A stretch of 12,172 bases of DNA from Oscillospiraceae bacterium (GTDB taxonomy: Bacteria; Bacillota; Clostridia; Oscillospirales; Ruminococcaceae), in the NCBI GenBank assembly GCA_900768125.1, contig CAAGBS010000064.1, positions 1-12,172 on the forward strand, in the 5' to 3' direction. Below, piece by piece: positions 7,371 through 12,172 of the stretch. The position numbers and the translations under genes were made by a program. The notes below the pieces were generated by a model. That model was not told the origin of the DNA. It saw only the letters and a program-made list of their open reading frames with translations, and did no database searches. Positions within the stretch are counted from its first letter, which is position 1. Every line of letters begins with the position of its first letter.

Positions 7371-7928
7371 TTATTCCTCGGGACATTGAGTGTATATCAC
7401 GACTTTATCGCAGCCGTCAAGTTCCTTTACCAGCACCTTGACCGTCTCCTCGCGTGAGGTGGGGAGGTTCTTCCCGATGTAGTCCGCGCGGATAGGAAGC
7501 TCCCTGTGCCCCCTGTCAACCAGCGCCGCAAGCTGTATCAGCATCGGCCGCCCCCGGGACATTATGCCGTCTATCGCCGCTCTGGCGGTGCGCCCGGTGA
7601 ATATCACGTCGTCTACTATCACAACGCGCCTGTCGGTGATGTCGAACGGTATCTCGCTGCTGTCAGGCGCGCTGCCGCGTGGCTTGTCGTCACGGAACGG
7701 GGTGATGTCCAGCAGTCCCACCGGTATCTCCCGCCCGTCTATCTCGGAAAGCTTCGCCGCTATGCGCTTCGCAAGGACCGCGCCGCGCGAAAAAAGCCCG
7801 ATAAGGCAAAGACCGTCAGTCCCCTTGTTGCGTTCGATCATCTCGAACGAAATACGGGTGACTGCCCTTGCCATCGAGCTTTCGTCCATTATTTCCGCTT
7901 TCTGGATAAGACCCTCAACGGTACACAC
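7371..7928 (-). CDS. pyrR: Bifunctional pyrimidine operon regulator / uracil phosphoribosyltransferase
   Basis: PyrR binds UMP or UTP and then a hairpin in pyr mRNA leaders, promoting termination. Many members also convert uracil and PRPP to UMP. The call rests on the core GLIQKAEIMDE, the PRPP-binding loop VVIVDDVIFTGRT (about 102-114) and the RNA-binding region VDRGHRELPIRADYIGKN (about 138-155). No ATG fits the family start. A GTG at 7926-7928 with GGAAAGG 11 nt upstream gives 185 residues, against 181 in Bacillus subtilis. The GTG at 7937 is an alternative, but only 2 nt from that site. The frame stays open up to 8036, but that part is the attenuator leader. pyrC follows after 38 nt. Confidence 0.95.
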   Translation of the reverse strand: MCTVEGLIQKAEIMDESSMARAVTRISFEMIERNKGTDGLCLIGLFSRGAVLAKRIAAKLSEIDGREIPVGLLDITPFRDDKPRGSAPDSSEIPFDITDRRVVIVDDVIFTGRTARAAIDGIMSRGRPMLIQLAALVDRGHRELPIRADYIGKNLPTSREETVKVLVKELDGCDKVVIYTQCPEE

Positions 7929-7956
7929 TGCTATCACTACCTTTCCGCAACTCACG

Positions 7957-7985
7957 AAAAAAGCCCGCCGGATATACGGCAGGCT
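7957..7985 (-). terminator. Attenuator terminator in the pyrR leader
   Basis: On the minus strand AGCCTGCCG and CGGCGGGCT form a 9-bp stem with one G-U pair and a TATATC loop, followed by six T (7962-7957). It lies about 28 nt before the pyrR start and downstream of the PyrR-binding hairpin, which is the layout of PyrR-controlled attenuation. UGCCG in its left arm could instead pair with CGGCA in the PyrR-binding hairpin, giving a possible antiterminator. Confidence 0.85.
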
Positions 7986-8048
7986 GTGATGTGTGTACAA
8001 AATGCACTGCCCCCTTTTCGGTGCAGCACTCCCCATACGAACTCAAAC

Positions 8049-8083
8049 AACCTTGCCGGCATCACGGTGCCGCCTTAAAAGCC
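8049..8083 (-). promoter_or_regulatory. PyrR-binding RNA hairpin (anti-antiterminator) in the pyrR leader
   Basis: The minus-strand RNA folds as CGGCA-CCGUGA-UGCCG. The hexaloop CCGUGA fits the CNGNGA loop known for PyrR-binding RNAs. Below the stem, CUUUUAAGG on the 5' side and GCAAGG on the 3' side resemble the bulge and lower CUU/AAG stem of the Bacillus elements. The loop is closed by A-U, whereas Bacillus sites usually read UC before the loop and GG after it, so this is a variant. A terminator follows and pyrR is the first gene, which supports autoregulation by pyrimidine levels. Confidence 0.68.
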
Positions 8084-8114
8084 ATAGAATTTCGCTGAAT
8101 ATTCGTTACTAGTT

Positions 8115-8143
8115 ATTATATACTACTTCGCCTGATTTGTCAA
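8115..8143 (-). promoter_or_regulatory. Consensus sigma-A promoter for pyrR-pyrC
   Basis: TTGACA (8143-8138) and TATAAT (8120-8115) are separated by exactly 17 nt on the minus strand, a perfect match to the vegetative consensus. Transcription would start near 8108 and give a leader of about 180 nt before pyrR. Such a strong promoter fits control by attenuation rather than by initiation. Confidence 0.9.
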
Positions 8144-8187
8144 TAGGAATTTTCCGGCGGGAAAGTAAATTTAATAACCCGCACATA

Positions 8188-8216
8188 TTGAATTATTGTG
8201 CAAAATGTGATATACT
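8188..8216 (+). promoter_or_regulatory. Divergent promoter for the plus-strand operon
   Basis: TTGAAT (8188-8193), a 17-nt spacer and TATACT (8211-8216) are preceded by TG at 8208-8209, giving an extended -10. The expected start is near 8223, about 30 nt before the first gene. It lies back to back with the pyrR promoter, with 44 bp between the two -35 boxes. Confidence 0.65.
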
Positions 8217-8254
8217 GTTAAAAAGGTATCCGGTCTATTGGTATGGAGGAGAAC

Positions 8255-8737
8255 ATGAGAGATAAACACCCGCTGCTTTTCAATCTTCTTGTGACAATGG
8301 CAGTCCAGACAGCCGTATATCTGATCATAATATTCGATACGCAGATAGTCGAGCCTGTCCTCCGGCTGATGGGGATCCGCAGTCAGGGAATAATGCCGCC
8401 CACAGAAATAGTAAGATTTTTTGTAAGCAGGGCGGCGGAAACATCGGCGGCGGTCGCAGCCGGAATTTTCAGGGCAAGGGTTTATTTCTGGGTGCCGTCA
8501 TTTCTGCTGATATTTATAGGATTTGCGATTTTTTATCCGGATATTATCCCGCCATTCAACGAGAACAATATTATAAACCTGCCGTGGATAGCGGAGTATT
8601 TAGGCTATGGAACAAAAATATATTCCGCCGTCTGCATGGCTGTTTTTTCGTTTCTTTATCAGCTTATTCCGTATACGTTCACCCGTATAATGGTATGTGG
8701 AATGGGTCGCAGAAATCCACCGACAGATAAGCTATAA
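8255..8737 (+). CDS. Small membrane protein of unknown function, three predicted helices
   Basis: I do not recognise this 160-residue protein. Hydrophobic segments at about 8-27, 76-94 and 121-146 suggest three membrane helices. The loop between the first two (about 28-75) contains VEPVLRLMGI and an Ala-rich stretch. The C-terminus GRRNPPTDKL is polar and basic. The chosen ATG at 8255 has GGAGGAG at 8245-8251. An ATG at 8243 would place that site inside the gene and itself lacks one. The gene appears richer in A+T than its neighbours, which may mean a different history. It is first in a five-gene run, 17 nt before the hydrolase gene. Confidence 0.75.
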   Translation: MRDKHPLLFNLLVTMAVQTAVYLIIIFDTQIVEPVLRLMGIRSQGIMPPTEIVRFFVSRAAETSAAVAAGIFRARVYFWVPSFLLIFIGFAIFYPDIIPPFNENNIINLPWIAEYLGYGTKIYSAVCMAVFSFLYQLIPYTFTRIMVCGMGRRNPPTDKL

Positions 8738-8754
8738 TGGCAAGGAGCGAAATA

Positions 8755-9369
8755 ATGAAAATAATTCTCATACACGGTCTGGGACAGACCGCCGGAGCAT
8801 GGAGCAAAACCGTTGGTCTTCTCCCGCAGGAAGAAGACGTGCTGTGCCCCGGGCTTTCCGGATACGTCGGCAGCGGAAGCTACGGCGAACTATACGCCGG
8901 GTTCAGCCGATATCTGGACGAACTGGATCAGCCGCTGTTCCTGTGCGGGCTGTCGCTGGGCGCGGTTCTGGCGCTGAATTACGCCATCGACCGTCCCGAC
9001 TCAGTGCGGGGACTGGCGCTCGCCGCCCCGCAGTTTCGCATGCCGAAGGCGCTGCTCAGATTCCAGGGCGCGGTGTTCCGGCTCATGCCGGAGAAGTCGT
9101 TCGCAGGCTCCGGGCTTACCAAAAAGCAGATGATATCCCTCACCGGGGACATGGCAAGTCTGGACTTCACGCCGTCGCTCGGCAGGATAGAATGCCCCGT
9201 GTCAATAGCCTGCGGAGAGCGCGACAAAGCCAACATCAGCGCCGCGCGTGAACTGGAACGGCTCCTGCCGCAGGCGCGCCTTACAGTCATCAAGGGCACC
9301 GGGCACGAGATAAACGCCGAAGCGCCGGAGGAAACAGCCCGCTTTATAATCGAAGCACTCAGGAGGTAA
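8755..9369 (+). CDS. Alpha/beta hydrolase
   Basis: This 204-residue protein is a compact alpha/beta-hydrolase fold enzyme, probably a cytoplasmic esterase or related hydrolase of unknown substrate. The oxyanion loop HGLGQ is at 7-11. The nucleophile elbow GLSLGA gives S67, D157 lies in CGERDKAN, and H184 lies in GTGHEINAEAPEE, so the triad is complete. The lid region (about 92-140) is short. The ATG at 8755 has AAGGAG with 7 nt spacing. An ATG at 8737 overlaps the previous stop and adds residues before the first beta strand. There is no signal peptide. The gene ends four nt before the sirtuin gene. Confidence 0.9.
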   Translation: MKIILIHGLGQTAGAWSKTVGLLPQEEDVLCPGLSGYVGSGSYGELYAGFSRYLDELDQPLFLCGLSLGAVLALNYAIDRPDSVRGLALAAPQFRMPKALLRFQGAVFRLMPEKSFAGSGLTKKQMISLTGDMASLDFTPSLGRIECPVSIACGERDKANISAARELERLLPQARLTVIKGTGHEINAEAPEETARFIIEALRR

Positions 9370-9373
9370 CACC

Positions 9374-10087
9374 ATGGACTTACAGTCAATAATAGACGAG
9401 GGCAGAAAAATCGTGTTCTTCGGCGGCGCGGGAGTGTCCACCGAGAGCGGCATTCCCGACTTCCGCTCGCAGGACGGACTATACAGCCTGAAATACAAAT
9501 TCCCGCCTGAGCAGATAATCTCCCACAGCTTTTTCACTGCTAACCCGGAGGAGTTCTACCGCTTCTACCGCGACCGCATGATATACCCCGCCGCGAAGCC
9601 AAACGCCGCGCACATGAAGCTCGCGGAGCTGGAACGCGCCGGGAAACTCTCCGCAGTAGTCACCCAGAACATCGACGGACTACATACAGACGCAGGCAGC
9701 AAAAACGTCATCGAACTGCACGGCTCGGTGCGCCGGAATCACTGCATGAAATGCGGGAAGTCCTACGGGCTGGAGTTCATCACTGCGGCTGACGGAGTTC
9801 CCCGCTGTTCCTGCGGAGGCATCGTGAAGCCCGATGTGGTGCTGTACGAGGAGCCGCTCAACGAATCCGACATCAACGCGGCGATAAACGCCATATCGGA
9901 AGCGGACGTGCTGATAATCGGCGGGACTTCCCTCGCGGTACAGCCGGCGGCGGGACTTATCCGGTTCTTCAACGGCAGGCGGCTGGCGGTGATAAACAAA
10001 TCGCCGACCTCTGCGGACGATGAAGCCGACATCGTGATAAACGGCAGCATCGGCGAGACCCTGGGCGCGATAACAATCAATGAATAA
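9374..10087 (+). CDS. cobB: Sir2-family NAD-dependent protein deacylase
   Basis: Sirtuins remove acyl groups from lysine using NAD+, giving nicotinamide and O-acyl-ADP-ribose. The 237-residue length is normal. The NAD motif GAGVSTESGIPDFRS is at 18-32, TQNIDGLH at 97-104, and catalytic H116 lies in LHGS. A zinc site is formed by C124, C127, C145 and C147; the second pair is CSC rather than the commoner CxxC. GGTSLAVQPA (183-192) is the conserved NAD-site loop. Aligned by eye with E. coli CobB, the Tyr-x-x-Arg pair linked to succinyl or malonyl removal reads Tyr-x-x-Tyr (Y62, Y65), which favours deacetylase activity. AGGAGG overlaps the previous stop codon. The symbol is a family name, and the protein may equally be called SrtN-like. 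Confidence 0.94.
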   Translation: MDLQSIIDEGRKIVFFGGAGVSTESGIPDFRSQDGLYSLKYKFPPEQIISHSFFTANPEEFYRFYRDRMIYPAAKPNAAHMKLAELERAGKLSAVVTQNIDGLHTDAGSKNVIELHGSVRRNHCMKCGKSYGLEFITAADGVPRCSCGGIVKPDVVLYEEPLNESDINAAINAISEADVLIIGGTSLAVQPAAGLIRFFNGRRLAVINKSPTSADDEADIVINGSIGETLGAITINE

Positions 10088-10096
10088 GGAGCGTAC

Positions 10097-11200
10097 ATGG
10101 AAATAAAAACCGTCACCTACCAGTGCCCCAACTGCAATGCGGCGCTGGAATACAACAATGAACTCGGTAAATTCAAATGCCTGTTCTGCGACAGCGAATT
10201 TACCGAGGAGGACATCAAGAAGCGCTTCGCGGAAAACGAGGGCTTCCGGCTTTCGCAGGAGAACCTCGAAGCCGAACAGGAAGCCGCCCGGGACGAATCC
10301 AACCGGCAGGCGGAGGAGTTTTCGGGAGCCTCCGCGCTGTACACCTGCCCCAACTGCGGCGCGGGAGTAATCTGCGACAGCCTGGCAGCTTCCACAAGGT
10401 GTCATTTCTGCCACACACCGGTAATACTCACCGGTCGGCTTTCCGGCGAATTTAAGCCGGATATCATTATCCCGTTCAAGAAGACGCGCGAGCAGGCGGA
10501 AGCGGCATTCAAAGAATACTGCAAGGGAAAATTCCTGCTTCCGAAAGGCTTCACCAGCGAGGCGCAGATACAGAACATCACCGCGCTTTACGTCCCCTAC
10601 TGGCTGAAAAGCGGTCAGGTGGACGCGTTCCTTGAAGCCGAGGGTCACAAGGTGCGTTCCTGGCGGGTCGGGGACATGCGGTACACAAACACCAAGGTTT
10701 TCAGCGTGACGCGCCGCGCCGACCTGACGTTCGTAAGAGTGCCCTGCGACGGCTCCAAGCGCATCGAGGACAGCCTGATGGAAAGCATCGAGCCGTTCGA
10801 CTACACCGGGATAAAGCCATTTTCGATGAGCTACCTCTCCGGCTGCGGCGCGGAAAAATACGACGTAACGTCCGAGGAAGCAGCTCCCAGCATAGACGCC
10901 CGCGTGAAATCCGCCGCTTCCGAGGTGCTGCGCGGGGATATATCCGGCTACAGCTCAACGATGGAAAAGCGCAGCAGTATAAATTTCAAAACTCAGCAGA
11001 CGGTCTACGGACTGCTGCCCGTGTGGTTCCTGAACTACACCTATAAGGGAAAGGACTACCCGTTCGTGATGAACGGTCAGACCGGGACGAACTTCGGGAT
11101 ACTTCCGGTCAGCGGGCTGAGAAAATTCCTTTTCGGCGCGGGACTTTTCATCGTACTCGGCGTGCTGCTGGGGCTGTTAGGGGGTGTTCTCTTTGCGTAA
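10097..11200 (+). CDS. Double zinc-ribbon protein with C-terminal membrane anchor
   Basis: This 367-residue protein has two N-terminal zinc ribbons with ligands C10, C13, C28, C31 and C84, C87, C102, C105. They are joined by a charged, probably helical linker (about 37-77). Proteins of this type are often named TFIIB-type zinc ribbon proteins, but nothing here shows a role in transcription. The middle (about 118-335) has the family features PFKKT and VPYWL and ends in a likely beta-rich region with LLPVWFLNYTYKGKDYPF. A single hydrophobic segment at about 344-367 suggests a tail anchor with the ribbons in the cytoplasm. AGGAG lies 5 nt before the ATG and overlaps the sirtuin stop. It overlaps the TPM gene. 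Function is unknown. Confidence 0.88.
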   Translation: MEIKTVTYQCPNCNAALEYNNELGKFKCLFCDSEFTEEDIKKRFAENEGFRLSQENLEAEQEAARDESNRQAEEFSGASALYTCPNCGAGVICDSLAASTRCHFCHTPVILTGRLSGEFKPDIIIPFKKTREQAEAAFKEYCKGKFLLPKGFTSEAQIQNITALYVPYWLKSGQVDAFLEAEGHKVRSWRVGDMRYTNTKVFSVTRRADLTFVRVPCDGSKRIEDSLMESIEPFDYTGIKPFSMSYLSGCGAEKYDVTSEEAAPSIDARVKSAASEVLRGDISGYSSTMEKRSSINFKTQQTVYGLLPVWFLNYTYKGKDYPFVMNGQTGTNFGILPVSGLRKFLFGAGLFIVLGVLLGLLGGVLFA

Positions 11201-11981
11201 ATTGCTTAAAAGACTGCTCCCGCTGCTCGCATGCGCGGTGCTGTTCGTTATGTCCGGAATACCGGGCACGGTCGGCTTCGCGGAGGACTACGGCTATTAC
11301 GGCGCGCTGGAGGACAACCAGAACGCGCTGACCGACCAGCAGGAGCAGGAGCTTCTCGCGCTGCTCGACAGCACCGCCCGGGAGATACGCGCCAACGTGG
11401 GCGTTATCCTCGGCAGCGCCGACCTTGACGGAATGAGCGAATACAGCTACGCGAAAAGTTACCACAACCGCAGCTTCGGCGAATACAGCGATTCCATCGT
11501 GCTGATGCTTGTGAAGTCCGGCAGCGGAAAGGTCGACCAGATATACTCCACCGACCGCGCCTACGACATGTACAATCCGAGACTGGACGCCATCTTTGAC
11601 GCGGTCTACTCGGGGCTGGACAGCGCCGGCGGGGACAATTACTGCGCGGCGGTTAAACGGTTCTGCTCCTATCTCGAGTCGCACGATTCCGTCCCGGTGA
11701 GCGCGTATATCAACATTGGCCATATCGGCGGTGTGATAATCGCGCTGATAATCGCGCTGACGGTCACCGGCTCCACGGCTTCGAAATACAAAAAGCGTGC
11801 GCCTGTCTCAGCCCGCGCCTACATGGACGGCAGCATGACGCATTTCACCGAACGCACGGATACGTTCGTTCGCGAATACACAACCTCGCATCGCGTGAGC
11901 AGCAGTTCTTCCGGAGGAAGTCACCGCAGCGGCGGTGGCGGAGGTCACAGAAGCGGCGGCGGAGGCGGCCGCAGAAGATAA
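11193..11981 (+). CDS. TPM-domain protein, secreted or membrane-anchored, with Gly/Ser/His/Arg tail
   Basis: A signal sequence (KLLKRLLPLLACAVLFVMSG, cleavage perhaps near GFA-ED) precedes a TPM domain at about 39-165. A transmembrane helix (about 175-193) follows, then a basic cytoplasmic part ending in two tandem HRSGGGGG units and RRR. TPM domains occur in envelope proteins and in plant photosystem repair proteins, some with phosphatase activity, but no activity can be assigned here. The likely start is TTG at 11193 with AGGGGG about 8 nt upstream. GTG at 11184 is an alternative adding three residues. Either way the start lies inside the zinc-ribbon gene, so translation is probably coupled and the two proteins may work together. 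Confidence 0.87.
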   Translation: MRKLLKRLLPLLACAVLFVMSGIPGTVGFAEDYGYYGALEDNQNALTDQQEQELLALLDSTAREIRANVGVILGSADLDGMSEYSYAKSYHNRSFGEYSDSIVLMLVKSGSGKVDQIYSTDRAYDMYNPRLDAIFDAVYSGLDSAGGDNYCAAVKRFCSYLESHDSVPVSAYINIGHIGGVIIALIIALTVTGSTASKYKKRAPVSARAYMDGSMTHFTERTDTFVREYTTSHRVSSSSSGGSHRSGGGGGHRSGGGGGRRR

Positions 11982-11990
11982 CGAACAAAA

Positions 11991-12015
11991 AGCAAAGCTT
12001 CAGGCAGGCTTTGCT
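11991..12015 (-). terminator. Hairpin after the TPM gene, terminator-like on the minus strand
   Basis: AGCAAAGC (11991-11998) and GCTTTGCT (12008-12015) form an 8-bp stem 10 nt past the TPM stop. A T-run follows only on the minus strand (11990-11986), so it would best end a convergent transcript from beyond the window. On the plus strand no U-run follows, although the hairpin may still protect the mRNA 3' end. Confidence 0.45.
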
Positions 12016-12065
12016 CAACCTGTCAAAAAAGTACCAAATTATAAATCTAACCATATTGTTTTTCG

Positions 12066-12088
12066 CTTCCTTTTGTCACAAAAGGAAG
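12066..12088. repeat. Perfect 10-bp hairpin in the right-hand intergenic region
   Basis: CTTCCTTTTG and CAAAAGGAAG flank a TCA loop. A G-rich stretch follows and then the GC-rich double-hairpin repeat. It looks like part of a composite interspersed repeat rather than a terminator, since no U-run follows on the plus strand. Confidence 0.5.
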
Positions 12089-12120
12089 TGGGGGTGTGGG
12101 GGCAAAGTTCTTTCGGTCAA

Positions 12121-12166
12121 CCCCTCTGTCAACTGCGTTGACACCTCCCCCGCTGGGGGAGACCAC
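12121..12166. repeat. GC-rich double-hairpin repeat, copy 2
   Basis: The hairpins TGTCAAC-TGC-GTTGACA and CTCCCCC-GCT-GGGGGAG, followed by ACCAC, match 183-229. The repeat lies at the window edge and may continue beyond it. The rest of 11982-12172 shows hairpins but no gene. Confidence 0.75.
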
Positions 12167-12172
12167 CCCGCC

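Noticed and set aside
7333..7386. N-terminal extension of pyrC to an ATG at 7386
   Set aside because: It overlaps pyrR. The ATG at 7332 has a better ribosome site and matches the family start.
7929..8036. N-terminal extension of pyrR to an ATG at 8036
   Set aside because: It would translate through the attenuator terminator and adds residues absent from the PyrR family.

Overview
This window looks chromosomal and probably comes from a Gram-positive member of the Clostridia, most like the Ruminococcus/Oscillospiraceae group. The grounds are a PyrR regulator with an attenuator leader, strong GGAGG-type ribosome sites, a sigma-A consensus promoter, and short palindromic repeats between genes. 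The genus is inference from style and family, not a database match. There are no tRNA or rRNA genes, no CRISPR array and no transposase gene.

Left part, minus strand (320-8143): a de novo pyrimidine (UMP) cluster, transcribed pyrR, pyrC, pyrF, carA, carB. CarA and CarB make carbamoyl phosphate, PyrC closes the dihydroorotate ring, PyrF makes UMP, and PyrR senses uridine nucleotides. pyrB, pyrD/pyrK and pyrE are absent and must lie elsewhere. A consensus promoter (8115-8143) drives a leader of about 180 nt. The leader holds a PyrR-binding hairpin with a CCGUGA loop (8049-8083) and an intrinsic terminator (7957-7985), which together make an autoregulated attenuator.

The pyrimidine cluster has been split by small repeats. 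A segment carrying hairpins and a terminator separates pyrC from pyrF, and it is flanked by a duplication of the last codons of pyrC. A MITE-like palindromic element of about 174 bp sits between the pyrF stop codon and carA. A second copy of it follows the carB stop codon and carries two further nested hairpin insertions.

Right part, plus strand (8188-11981): a divergent promoter with an extended -10 precedes five tightly spaced genes. They encode a small three-helix membrane protein of unknown function, an alpha/beta hydrolase with a complete Ser-Asp-His triad, a Sir2-family NAD-dependent deacylase, a membrane-anchored protein with two zinc ribbons, and a secreted or anchored TPM-domain protein with a Gly/Ser/His/Arg tail. 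The last two genes overlap. Spacing suggests an operon, but the sequence does not show a shared pathway.

The right edge (11982-12172) has no gene. It holds hairpins and a second copy of the GC-rich repeat found inside the left-hand element. No wholly new system is evident. The most notable points are the repeat-driven remodelling of the pyrimidine operon, the variant PyrR attenuator, and the poorly understood zinc-ribbon/TPM pair.
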